Assembly: GCA_016287765.1 (NCBI GenBank)
Contig: JAEEWS010000009.1
Coordinates: forward strand, 20,526 to 84,525
From: Lachnospiraceae bacterium
GTDB taxonomy: Bacteria; Bacillota_A; Clostridia; Lachnospirales; Lachnospiraceae
Length of the DNA: 64,000 nt
Direction of reading: 5' to 3'
Shown: positions 44,111 through 52,179 of the stretch, piece after piece
Layout of the letters: each line of letters starts with the position of its first letter
Numbering within the stretch: the stretch's first letter is position 1
Translations under genes and position numbers: made by a program
The notes under the pieces: generated by a model
Databases searched by the model: none
Told to the model about the DNA's origin: nothing
What the model saw: only the letters and a program-made list of their open reading frames with translations

Positions 44111-45055
44111 ATGAAAGAAAACTTTAGTGTTATTCGCAATTTGTTGCAGGAGAGAGCTGATTATCAGGCTCGACTGAATCTTATTCCATATGACGGCTCG
44201 CCGGAGATTAAAGAAAATGGTAGCGGAAAGTACTTGTATATCAGGAAGAGGGTTGGCGGAAGACTGACTTCCACATATGTGGATTTATATACTGAGGAAC
44301 TGTATCAGCTGTTGCTTCGTAATGCCAAAGAATCGCGTGAATTAAAAAAACAGATTCGCAGAGTAGACAGAGAACTCGCTGAAAATGGATATGTGGGAAA
44401 TGAACTGTCCGCAGAAGTTATCGCTAATCTTGATTTTGCCAGAGCCAATATGAAATCAAACATATATGACCAGGCGGTTTTGGAAGGCGTTGCTACTACA
44501 TTTCCGCAAACTGAAGAAATAATTGAAAATGGTAGAGTTAACGGAATGAGTGCCGATGACGTGCAAAAGATTCTAAATCTTAAGCATGCGTGGGAGTTCA
44601 TTCTTGATAAAGATGTAATTCAGGCAGACAGCAATTATTATCTGCTGTGTCATATAGCCAAACTGGTAAATGAAGGGTTCTTTTACGATGGCGGAAGAAT
44701 TCGTGGAGTTCCGGTGTCAATCGGAGGAACAAGTTATATTCCGCCTATTCCGGTGGAATCTCAGGTAAAAGAACACATTGATGAGATCATTGGTTCCGAT
44801 AAAGAAGCAATTGATATAGCAATAGATTTATGCATGTACTGTATGCGAACACAGATATTTATTGACGGTAACAAACGTGCTTCCGTAATATTTGCCAACC
44901 ACTTTACGATTGCGCATGGTCTTGGTTTAATAGTAATTCCTGAAAATTATGTTTCTGAGTTTAAAAAGAAACTGGTCATATATTACGAAAGCGCTGATAT
45001 TGGAGATATTCGCGATTTTTTAAAGAAAAAATGTTGGCGGAAAATAAACGAGTAA
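44111..45055 (+). CDS. Divergent Fic-domain protein (catalytic His replaced)
   Basis: 314 residues. N-terminal helical region (residues 1-110), then a Fic fold: ILNLKHAWEFIL, YYLLCHIAKLVNEG, a flap-like GVPVSIGGTSYIPPIP, and the core motif TQIFIDGNKRAS at 247-258. In canonical Fic AMP-transferases the motif begins with His (HxFxDGNGR); here that position is Gln (Q248). The inhibitory-helix motif (S/T)xxxEG appears as QAVLEG near 120. This Gln form is known to occur in Firmicute Fic relatives, but AMPylation is doubtful. Might act in phosphorylation-like transfer or as a regulator. Confidence 0.8.
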   Translation: MKENFSVIRNLLQERADYQARLNLIPYDGSPEIKENGSGKYLYIRKRVGGRLTSTYVDLYTEELYQLLLRNAKESRELKKQIRRVDRELAENGYVGNELSAEVIANLDFARANMKSNIYDQAVLEGVATTFPQTEEIIENGRVNGMSADDVQKILNLKHAWEFILDKDVIQADSNYYLLCHIAKLVNEGFFYDGGRIRGVPVSIGGTSYIPPIPVESQVKEHIDEIIGSDKEAIDIAIDLCMYCMRTQIFIDGNKRASVIFANHFTIAHGLGLIVIPENYVSEFKKKLVIYYESADIGDIRDFLKKKCWRKINE

Positions 45056-45094
45056 GCTTTGAAATTTCAGCTTTTCCTTTTAAAAGGAGCAGAA

Positions 45095-45157
45095 ATGAAA
45101 TTAAGATTATTGGAAACAGAAAAAGATTTCAGTGTGATCAAACTACGGCCAAGATAA
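45095..45157 (+). pseudogene. 20-codon remnant or small ORF after the Fic gene
   Basis: ATG with AAAAGGAG 5 bp upstream encodes MKLRLLETEKDFSVIKLRPR and stops. The start resembles that of acetyltransferase-type genes, so it may be the decayed 5' end of a lost gene; it could also be a real small peptide. The terminator at 45164 follows. Confidence 0.35.
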
Positions 45158-45163
45158 AAGACG

Positions 45164-45195
45164 AAAAGACCGGGAATATAAAAAACCGGTCTTTT
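45164..45195. terminator. Bidirectional terminator between the Fic gene and nspC
   Basis: Stem AAAAGACCGG/CCGGTCTTTT with A and T runs on both sides. Confidence 0.85.
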
Positions 45196-45209
45196 TGAAA
45201 TTCAGCTTG

Positions 45210-45275
45210 ATTTTTAATTTTCAAAAATTCATTCAAGTCATTCTTTAAAATCTTCATCTAGGAATTCACCCAAGT
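45210..45275 (-). repeat. Tandem duplication of the nspC 3' end
   Basis: The segment GATGAAGATTTTAAAGAA...GACTTG..TGAATT (minus strand) occurs twice in a row: once as the last codons of nspC and again just past the stop, about 34 bp per copy with three changes. It probably reflects slippage or a short duplication that fixed the present C terminus. Confidence 0.7.
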
Positions 45276-46750
45276 CTTTCTTTAAAATCTTCATAGGAAA
45301 ACTTCTTGATAAGCTCTATTGTTCCATCTTTTTTCAGCAAGTAGATCGCAGGAAGAGGAATTCCGTTAAAGGTGTTATTCTTACAGATCGAATAAATAGC
45401 CATATCACCAAAAACAAGCAGTTCGTCTCTATTAAGATCATGTCCGAAAGCGTAGTCTCCGATAACATCTCCTGCAAGACAGGAGGGACCTGCGAGACGG
45501 TAGATGTGCTCGACTGAAGACAATTTGCCTAAGGATGAGTCGGTTGAAGACGGGTTGCCCGAAGCAGAGTTGCCTGAAGCTGAACCGCTTGAGGAGACAT
45601 CGGTATCATCTCCAAATATATCATTTATGGCATCTCCGAAAACATCTCCGAAAAGATCCGTCATGGTTTCGGTAAAAGCATCAGGGCCAGCGCAGTTAAC
45701 CGGTGAAGAAGTCGATAACGCTGAAGGATCCAATACCGGTGAGGAAACCGATAACTTTGAAGGATCCGATACTGCTGAAGACTCTACAACGCTTGTTGAA
45801 GTATTTATATCATTCGTGATCGGATAAGAGTTTAACAATGGCGGCATATAGGGCATCTCGATAACATCGGGAGTGTGACAGGCCGCACTCATGTCAAGAA
45901 TGGCTATGTTATGGCCGGAGTTACGGACTATATCCAGGATCTTTGTTACAAGGTAGCCTGCATTTAAGGCAACAGCCTCTCCGGGTTCTAAATAAACATC
46001 CAGGTTATATGTCTTTTTCAGGTCAAGTATGATCTTTTTTAAGAGTGGTATATTGTAATCATGGCGGGTTATGTGATGACCTCCGCCAAGGTTTATCCAC
46101 TTCATTTTAGGCAGGATATCGCCGAATTTTTCTTTTATTGCCTTAACCGTGATCTCCAGTGCATCAGAATCCTGCTCACAGAGAGTGTGAGAGTGCAGGC
46201 CTGAAAGCAAAGAAAGGGTATCGGGATCCATTTCCAGGTCGAAGATCTCACGGGTTACACCAAGGCGACTTCCGGGAGAGCAGGGGTCATAAATGGCATG
46301 ACCCTCCTGAGTGGAACACTCGGGATTGATCCTGAGTCCGATCTCTTTTCCGGCAGCCTTAGCCGTGGGGCCATATTTTTTTAATTGATAAACTGAATTA
46401 AATATAATATGGTCGGCGTATTTTAAAACTTCCTTGAAGTCCTTATCACCATAAGCCGCCGAAAAAACATGCACTTCTTTACCCGGCATTTCTTCATGTC
46501 CAAGACGTGCTTCAAAAAGCCCGCTTGCTTCCGTACCTGCAAGATATTGGGAAAGAAGAGGGAAGACCGTGAAGTTGGAAAAGGCTTTTTCGGCCAGCAG
46601 AACTTTTGCTCCTGTTTCCTCTTGCAAACTTTTAAGGATTTCACCGTTTTTAATGAAGGCAGCTTCATCAAGGATGTAACAGGGCGTCTGCACATCCTTA
46701 AAAAGCTTTTTTATATCATATTTTTCAAGTCCTTTAAACTGAATCTGCAT
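45266..46750 (-). CDS. nspC: Carboxynorspermidine/carboxyspermidine decarboxylase with Ser/Asp-rich insertion
   Basis: PLP enzyme of the alanine-racemase-fold group that removes CO2 from carboxyspermidine (or carboxynorspermidine). 494 residues from ATG at 46750 (AGGAGAGGG). Blocks: TPCYILDEAAF, LLAEKAFSNF with PLP Lys at about 55, HSHTLCEQDS, LGGGHHITRHDY, LEPGEAVALNAGYL, and the C-terminal GPSCLAGDVIGDY with catalytic Cys 424. Known family members are near 380 residues; residues about 312-413 are an extra low-complexity insertion rich in Ser, Asp and Asn with short repeats (SVSSPVLDPSALSTSSPV). Last gene of the polyamine operon. Confidence 0.9.
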   Translation of the reverse strand: MQIQFKGLEKYDIKKLFKDVQTPCYILDEAAFIKNGEILKSLQEETGAKVLLAEKAFSNFTVFPLLSQYLAGTEASGLFEARLGHEEMPGKEVHVFSAAYGDKDFKEVLKYADHIIFNSVYQLKKYGPTAKAAGKEIGLRINPECSTQEGHAIYDPCSPGSRLGVTREIFDLEMDPDTLSLLSGLHSHTLCEQDSDALEITVKAIKEKFGDILPKMKWINLGGGHHITRHDYNIPLLKKIILDLKKTYNLDVYLEPGEAVALNAGYLVTKILDIVRNSGHNIAILDMSAACHTPDVIEMPYMPPLLNSYPITNDINTSTSVVESSAVSDPSKLSVSSPVLDPSALSTSSPVNCAGPDAFTETMTDLFGDVFGDAINDIFGDDTDVSSSGSASGNSASGNPSSTDSSLGKLSSVEHIYRLAGPSCLAGDVIGDYAFGHDLNRDELLVFGDMAIYSICKNNTFNGIPLPAIYLLKKDGTIELIKKFSYEDFKERLG

Positions 46751-46774
46751 ATACCCTCTCCTATAAAAACACAA

Positions 46775-46893
46775 AAACGTAAAAATAGGCTAAGCAACCG
46801 GGAAGCTAAAGATTTAGCTTCCATGAAGAAAAAGCAACCGGGTCCGGTCAGTAAAATAGTAAGCTAAATCCGGATGATTCCAGCCGCTTAGCC
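46775..46893 (-). promoter_or_regulatory. Structured RNA candidate in the gap before nspC
   Basis: On the minus strand a closing helix GGCTAAGC (46893-46886) with GCTTAGCC (46795-46788) encloses a short hairpin ACCG/CGGT (46837-46848) and a 9-bp hairpin GGAAGCTAA/TTAGCTTCC (46801-46822). A run TATTTTTACGTTTTT follows the closing helix and the nspC ribosome site comes about 15 bp later. This layout fits an attenuator or riboswitch-like element within the operon. Confidence 0.5.
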
Positions 46894-46944
46894 GACTTTT
46901 GGATCATAGGATACTTTCAGCGCACTTTCCGGGCGAGATCGGTA

Positions 46945-47030
46945 TCCGGGCTTGTTAAAGCTTACTGCACGAGCAGGGTACCTGAACTTGTCAAAGCCTA
47001 CTTCACCAGCACGGGATCGTGGCTTTCGCT
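46945..47030 (-). repeat. Tandem duplication of the dehydrogenase 3' end
   Basis: Minus strand: GTGCTGGTGAAGTAGGCTTT and a second copy with CTCGTGCAGTAAGCTTTAAC follow one another; both contain a stop codon and the block GACAAG/AACAAG then GGTACC or GGATACC. Unit about 37 bp. Same kind of 3'-end duplication as in nspC. Confidence 0.65.
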
Positions 47031-48257
47031 CTTGGGAAGGCCGTATTTGTCCAGGGCTTCGATGAAGGGATCGGGATCGAACTCTTCGATGGTGTGAACG
47101 CCGGGGGTATTCCATTTTCCGGTTAAGAGCATGAGAGCGCCGCACATAGCGGGAACGCCGGTGGTATAGCTGATGGCCTGGCTCTTTACTTCACGGTAGC
47201 ACTCCTGATGGTCGCAAACATTGTAAATGTAGTAGGTCTTGTCCTTGCCATCCTTTTTACCGGTGAAGATGCAGCCGATGTTGGTCTTTCCGTGGGTGCG
47301 GGGACCAAGGCTTGCAGGATCGGGAAGGAGGGCCTTCAGGAACTTGATGGGAACGATCTCTTTGCCTTCGAACATGATGGGGGTGGTGGAAAGCATGCCC
47401 ACATCCTCGAGACAGCGCATGTGATCGAGATAGCTCTGACCAAAGGTCATGAAGAAGCGAATACGCTTAACTTCGGGAAGGTTCTTGGCAATGGATTCGA
47501 TCTCCTCGTGGTGGAGCAGGTACATATCCTTCATACCCACCTGATCGAAATCGTACTCACGCTTGATGCTCATTGCGGGGATCTCGATCCAGTGACCGTC
47601 CTCCCAATAGCTTCCGGGTGCGGATACTTCACGAAGGTTTACCTCGGGATTAAAATTGGTGGCGAACTTGTAACCGTGATCACCGCCGTTGCAGTCAAGT
47701 ATGTCGATGGTGTCGATGGTATCAAACTCATGCTTTTTTGCGTAAGCTACATAAGCCTGGGTTACGCCGGGATCGAAGCCGGAGCCGAGAAGAGCGATGA
47801 GACCCGCGTCTTCAAATTTCTTCTTGTAAGCCCACTGCCAGCTGTAATCGAAGTAAGCAGAGAAGCCTTCCTCTTTGCAACGCTTTTCGTAGATCTTGCG
47901 CCACTCGGGATCATCCGTGTCCTCGGGCTCGTAGTTGGCCGTGTCCATATAGTTTACTTTGCACTCAAGGCAGGCATCCATGATAGTGAGATCCTGATAG
48001 GGCAGGGCGATGTTCATCACCAGATCCGGCTTATAAGCAGAGATCAGCTTTACCAGCTCGTCCTTGCTGTCGGCATCCACTTTGGCTGTTTCTATTTTTG
48101 TCTTCGAGGTCTTGCGAAGCTCCTCCGCAAGAACGTCGCATTTTTCTTTGGTCCTGCTGGCGATCATCAGCTCCGAAAAAACGGAACTTTCGCTGCAACA
48201 TTTACGGATGGCTACGTTGGCAACACCGCCGCAACCGATAACGAGTACTCTGCTCAT
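46998..48257 (-). CDS. Carboxynorspermidine/carboxyspermidine dehydrogenase (saccharopine dehydrogenase family)
   Basis: NADPH-dependent reductive condensation of aspartate semialdehyde with putrescine (or diaminopropane) to the carboxylated polyamine that NspC decarboxylates. 419 residues. Rossmann motif VLVIGCGGVANVAIRKC at the N terminus, ASRTKEKCD, NIALPYQDLTIMDACL, GFDPGVTQAYVAYA and DCNGGDHGYKFATNFNPEVN, all typical of the CANSDH branch. Second last in the polyamine operon; 169 bp after speB. Confidence 0.9.
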   Translation of the reverse strand: MSRVLVIGCGGVANVAIRKCCSESSVFSELMIASRTKEKCDVLAEELRKTSKTKIETAKVDADSKDELVKLISAYKPDLVMNIALPYQDLTIMDACLECKVNYMDTANYEPEDTDDPEWRKIYEKRCKEEGFSAYFDYSWQWAYKKKFEDAGLIALLGSGFDPGVTQAYVAYAKKHEFDTIDTIDILDCNGGDHGYKFATNFNPEVNLREVSAPGSYWEDGHWIEIPAMSIKREYDFDQVGMKDMYLLHHEEIESIAKNLPEVKRIRFFMTFGQSYLDHMRCLEDVGMLSTTPIMFEGKEIVPIKFLKALLPDPASLGPRTHGKTNIGCIFTGKKDGKDKTYYIYNVCDHQECYREVKSQAISYTTGVPAMCGALMLLTGKWNTPGVHTIEEFDPDPFIEALDKYGLPKSESHDPVLVK

Positions 48258-48426
48258 AATTATCCTCCTGATATTTAAATCACTTAAATTTGTTAACCTG
48301 ATAAAACAGGCATATGTTTTCCGGGCTTTTTTTATTTCTTATGATCTCTATGCTTTATTTGCAAATGAGGACTGTATTCTTGCTCCGAGCGAAATCATCT
48401 GATGCTGAGATCGTTTTAAGCTGAGA

Positions 48427-49284
48427 TCACCTGCTACCTATGGCGATCAGCAACTCTCTTACAACCTTGCAGGCTGTGGCTGTCGACATTCCGCTTGTAT
48501 CAAGCATGGGAGCAAGTTCGTTCACGTCCGCACCTATGAGATTGCACTTCGACACTTGAATAATGGCGTTTAAAAGTTCGTTAAATGAAACGCCTCCGGC
48601 TTCGGGAGTACCTGTGCCCGGGAAAATGCCGGAATCAAGGCAGTCCAGATCTATGGTGAGATAGACAGGGACATTGGTTTCCTTAAGATTTTTCACAAGT
48701 TCTTGAAGGCCGTTGAAAGTGAACTTATGCATATCTGTGTGCTTTGAGGCATATTCAAACTCGGCCTTTTCACCGCTTCTTATGCAGAACTGGTGGATCT
48801 TGCCGTCTCCCATGAGATCGTGACAACGGCGTACTACAGCAGCGTGAGAGAGACGGGCACCAAGATAGTCATCACGAAGATCGCAATGAGCATCAAACTG
48901 GATGAGATGCATGTCGGGGTATTTTTTAAGAGCCGCTCTTACTGTTCCGAGGGTGACCAGATGTTCACCGCCCAGCATGAGAGGGAATTTATCGTCTCCC
49001 AGGATCTCATCGGTCCTTTCTTCTATATCCCGTAAAGCGCTTTCCGCACTTCCGAAGCAAAGCTCTATATCTCCGCTGTCAAAGATGGGAAAATCTGTGA
49101 TCTCCCTATCCTGATAGGGGCTGTATACTTCCAGACCGAAGCTTTCGTGACGAATGGCGGAAGATCCGAAACGTGCGCCGGGTCTGAAACTTGTGGTGGA
49201 GTCGAAGGGCGCTCCGAAGATCACTATATCGGCATCTTCGTATTCAGCATCGCATCCGATAAAAGTTTCTGTATTTTTATCCAT
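48427..49284 (-). CDS. speB: Agmatinase (ureohydrolase family)
   Basis: Hydrolyses agmatine to putrescine and urea. 285 residues. Mn-binding motifs: LGGEHLVTLG, QFDAHCDLRDDY, HAAVVRR and LTIDLDCLDSGIFPGTGTPE. The position between arginine decarboxylase/SpeE and the carboxyspermidine enzymes supports agmatinase over arginase. The start codon overlaps the speE stop. Confidence 0.92.
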   Translation of the reverse strand: MDKNTETFIGCDAEYEDADIVIFGAPFDSTTSFRPGARFGSSAIRHESFGLEVYSPYQDREITDFPIFDSGDIELCFGSAESALRDIEERTDEILGDDKFPLMLGGEHLVTLGTVRAALKKYPDMHLIQFDAHCDLRDDYLGARLSHAAVVRRCHDLMGDGKIHQFCIRSGEKAEFEYASKHTDMHKFTFNGLQELVKNLKETNVPVYLTIDLDCLDSGIFPGTGTPEAGGVSFNELLNAIIQVSKCNLIGADVNELAPMLDTSGMSTATACKVVRELLIAIGSR

Positions 49285-50141
49285 TATTGTTTTTCAACCT
49301 CCTTAAGCATCTCTTCAAGGAAAGCGGGAAGCCAGAAGGCACCCACATGAAGGCGGGTGGTGTAATAACGGGTCTTTAGGTTCAGCTGTAACCAGGCCTT
49401 GGCATCAAGGTCATCGATAGGATGGTATTCTTTGCTGGCAAATCCGAAAAGCCAATAGCCGGCTGCATAGGTGGGAATGTGAGCCTGGTAAACGCGGCTG
49501 ATGGGAAAGGTGCTGGCGATGCGCTTGTGACTTCTTCTCATGGCATCCGCATCCTGCTGATAGAAGGGGCTGCCCTGCTGGTTTACCATGATGCCCTCGT
49601 CATTCAGGGCATTATAGCAATTTCCGTAAAATTCCTTTGTGAAAAGTCCTTCGGAAGGACCGAAAGGATCGGTGGAGTCAACGACGATAAGGTCATATTC
49701 ATTCTCGCAGCGACGGATGAATTTAAGAGGGTTTCCAAAGGAAATGTGTACTCTGGAATCATCCAAACGGCAGGCATTGGCCGGAAGATAGGTGCGACAG
49801 GCTTCCACAACCATGGGATCCGGCTCTATCAGGTCGATGTGCTCGATCCTGTCATAGCGGGTCAATTCCTTAACCACTCCGCCGTCTCCGGCACCTATTA
49901 CAAGAACCTTCTTTATACCCGGATGCACGGCCATGGGTACGTGGGTTATCATTTCGTCATATATAAACTCGTCCCTTTCGGTTAACATAACATTTCCGTC
50001 AAGTGCCAGCACACGACCGAATTCGGGAGATTCAAAAATATCGATGCGCTGATAGTCGCTTTCACAGGAGTATAATTGCTTGTTTATGCGGATGCTGTGT
50101 TTTACATCCGGTGTATGGAATTCGCTGAACCACATCTCCAT
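49284..50141 (-). CDS. speE: Spermidine synthase (aminopropyltransferase)
   Basis: Transfers aminopropyl from decarboxylated AdoMet to putrescine. 285 residues. N-terminal beta domain, then GAGDGGVVKELTRY (cofactor loop), IDLIEPDPMVVEACR and VVDSTDPFGPSEGLF with the catalytic Asp, followed by MVNQQGSPFY. The enzyme needs decarboxylated AdoMet, yet no speD is in this operon. It shares one base with speB. Confidence 0.92.
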   Translation of the reverse strand: MEMWFSEFHTPDVKHSIRINKQLYSCESDYQRIDIFESPEFGRVLALDGNVMLTERDEFIYDEMITHVPMAVHPGIKKVLVIGAGDGGVVKELTRYDRIEHIDLIEPDPMVVEACRTYLPANACRLDDSRVHISFGNPLKFIRRCENEYDLIVVDSTDPFGPSEGLFTKEFYGNCYNALNDEGIMVNQQGSPFYQQDADAMRRSHKRIASTFPISRVYQAHIPTYAAGYWLFGFASKEYHPIDDLDAKAWLQLNLKTRYYTTRLHVGAFWLPAFLEEMLKEVEKQ

Positions 50142-50202
50142 AGATAAGTTTTCCTTTCTTCAAATGATCGAACAGGCCTGTTTTTTTCGCCCTGAGCATT
50201 GA

Positions 50203-51660
50203 TCATACCAGTACGTTCAGACGCAGGATCTCGGGATCTTCGGGACCTGTCATGCTGCAGCCTTTTTCTTTTGCGTAATTGATGTATTCCAGTATCTGTT
50301 CCGTTATACGTTCTCCGGGTGCCAGGATGGGGATTCCGGGGGGATAGCACATAACAAATTCGGAACATATGCGTCCTACGGTTTCTTTTAAAGGAAGGCT
50401 TTCTTTTTCTGCATAGAAGGCTTCCTGAGGACTCTTGGCAACTTCGGGCTCTATGTATTCCTGACTCATAAGACCCGTACCGTCCGTATGATATCTTCTT
50501 CTGATCTCGGAAAGAGCACTTACAAGACGTTCAAGCTCCTGCATGCGGTCTCCGATGGAGAGGTAGGCCAGGATATTTCCGATATCACCGAACTCTATCT
50601 GGATATCATATTCGTCACGAAGAAGATCGTATACCTCGATGCCTGCAAGTCCGATGTCGAGAGTATGTATGCTTAATTTGGTCTCGTCGAAATCGAAGAC
50701 CGAATCGCCGTTTACAAGCTCTCGGCCGAAGGCATAGTATCCGCCGGCGGAGTTGATCTCTTCACGGGCGTATTTTGCCATATGAACCACTTTATCAAAA
50801 ACTTCAAGACCTCTTAAAGCCAGGTTTCTGCGGCTGATATCCAGGGAAGACATGAGAAGATAGCTTCCCGAAGTGGTCTGGGTAAGGTTTATTATCTGTC
50901 TTACATATCCCGGATTTACATTGGGACCGATAAGGAGAAAGCTGGACTGGGTCAGACTTCCGCCGCTTTTATGCATGGAGACCGAAGCCATGTCCGCACC
51001 TGCTTCCATTGCCGAAACAGGCATATTTTCACCGAAATAGAAATGGGTTCCGTGAGCCTCGTCGGCGAGACAGAGCATGCCTGCCTTGTGAGCCATTTCA
51101 ACTATGGCCCGGAGGTCGGAACATATGCCGTAGTAGGTGGGGTTGTTTACAAGAACAGCCTTTGCGTTGGGATGTTCCTTTATGGCCTTTGCCACCTGCT
51201 CACGTTTCATGCCGAGAGAAATGCCCAGTCGACTGTCAACTTCCGGATTCACATAGACGGGAACGGCTCCACAGAGTACCAGAGCGTTGATCACGCTTCT
51301 GTGTACATTTCTGGGTAGAATGATCTCCTCGCCTCTTTTACAGGTGGAGAGCACCATGGTCTGAACGGAGCTGGTGGTACCGCCTACCATTAAAAATGCG
51401 TGGGCTGCGCCAAAAGCATCTGCCGCCAGATCCTCAGCTTCCTTTATTACAGAAATGGGATGGCAAAGGTTGTCCAGGGGCTTCATGGAATTTACATCGA
51501 TGCCGACGCATCTTTCACCCAAAAAGCGAGTGAGTTCCGGATTACCGCGGCCTCTTTTGTGACCGGGAACATCAAAGGGCACCACGCGCATGCTTCTGAA
51601 TGTTTCCAAAGCTTCATATATAGGTGCACTGCTTTGGTCTAACTTATATTCAGGTTTCAT
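50203..51660 (-). CDS. speA: Arginine decarboxylase (fold-I Orn/Lys/Arg decarboxylase, Bacillus SpeA type)
   Basis: 485 residues from ATG at 51660 with CGGAGGAAAC upstream; an in-frame ATG at 51714 lies in the leader hairpin and lacks a ribosome site. PLP-Lys motif SVSMHKSGGSLTQSS, FDVPGHKRGRGNPEL near the N terminus, GGTTSSVQTMVLS, LADEAHGTHFYFGE, and a C-terminal PPGIPILAPGERI. Given agmatinase downstream, arginine is the likely substrate. First gene of the five-gene polyamine operon. Confidence 0.9.
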   Translation of the reverse strand: MKPEYKLDQSSAPIYEALETFRSMRVVPFDVPGHKRGRGNPELTRFLGERCVGIDVNSMKPLDNLCHPISVIKEAEDLAADAFGAAHAFLMVGGTTSSVQTMVLSTCKRGEEIILPRNVHRSVINALVLCGAVPVYVNPEVDSRLGISLGMKREQVAKAIKEHPNAKAVLVNNPTYYGICSDLRAIVEMAHKAGMLCLADEAHGTHFYFGENMPVSAMEAGADMASVSMHKSGGSLTQSSFLLIGPNVNPGYVRQIINLTQTTSGSYLLMSSLDISRRNLALRGLEVFDKVVHMAKYAREEINSAGGYYAFGRELVNGDSVFDFDETKLSIHTLDIGLAGIEVYDLLRDEYDIQIEFGDIGNILAYLSIGDRMQELERLVSALSEIRRRYHTDGTGLMSQEYIEPEVAKSPQEAFYAEKESLPLKETVGRICSEFVMCYPPGIPILAPGERITEQILEYINYAKEKGCSMTGPEDPEILRLNVLV

Positions 51661-51673
51661 CTTGTTTCCTCCG

Positions 51674-51705
51674 AAAAAAAAGACTGCACGCACATGCATA
51701 CAGTC
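51674..51705 (-). terminator. Terminator hairpin in the speA leader (possible attenuator)
   Basis: Minus strand: 10-bp hairpin GACTGTATGC/GCGTGCAGTC (two G-T pairs, loop ATGT) followed at once by eight T, then CGGAGG and the speA start. It is a complete intrinsic terminator between promoter and gene, so expression should need read-through or antitermination. Confidence 0.75.
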
Positions 51706-51740
51706 TTGTTTCATCGAAATATAACAGGTTTTTCAGAGTC

Positions 51741-51769
51741 TATATAGCAATTACACTTTTATTACTCAA
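51741..51769 (-). promoter_or_regulatory. Probable promoter of the polyamine operon
   Basis: Minus strand: TTGAGT (51769-51764), 17-bp spacer, TATATA (51746-51741), giving a leader of about 75 nt that contains the terminator hairpin. Confidence 0.55.
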
Positions 51770-51779
51770 TTATTGACCG

Positions 51780-52179
51780 TTTCACAAGTCTGCACAACAC
51801 ATGTGCATTTCGGTTATAAGTAACCAACTTATAAAATTTGAGATAGAACTCAATAAGTAAGCGGCTGAAAACACAGCCATATAATTGCTTCGAAAAGACT
51901 CCGTAAGATTTGCTTTTCAAAAGTGAAGATAATTTAACATGGAAAAGAGGTTATGTCAATAAAAATTTTAAAGCTGTTTTATGTCAGTTTATAATACCTC
52001 CGTGATCGAGAAAAACCGAAATATATATATAAATGAACTAATTGTATAATTTGTGAATTTCTTTTGGATTTGTATATACAATTTTTTAAGAAAAAGTTTA
52101 CTGGTAAAAACAGTGTAAACAGGCATACAATTTATATGATGATGCGTTAAATAAAATATTTCCTTAAAGGAGTACGATT
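51780..52179. other. AT-rich divergent region between speA and a chemoreceptor gene
   Basis: About 400 bp without genes. It has many A/T runs, a GTTTAC...GTAAAC inverted repeat at about 52097-52121, and the ribosome site AAAGGAG of the receptor gene at 52166-52172. No further element recognised. Confidence 0.5.

Noticed and set aside
45504..45827. Acidic open frame opposite the NspC insertion
   Set aside because: It is the antisense reading of the low-complexity insertion; no ribosome site or promoter supports it.
48258..48426. Regulatory RNA in the speB-dehydrogenase gap
   Set aside because: It has a repeated GATCTCAGC and a stretch resembling part of the REP cluster (GGCATATGTTTTC), but no consistent helices or terminator could be built.
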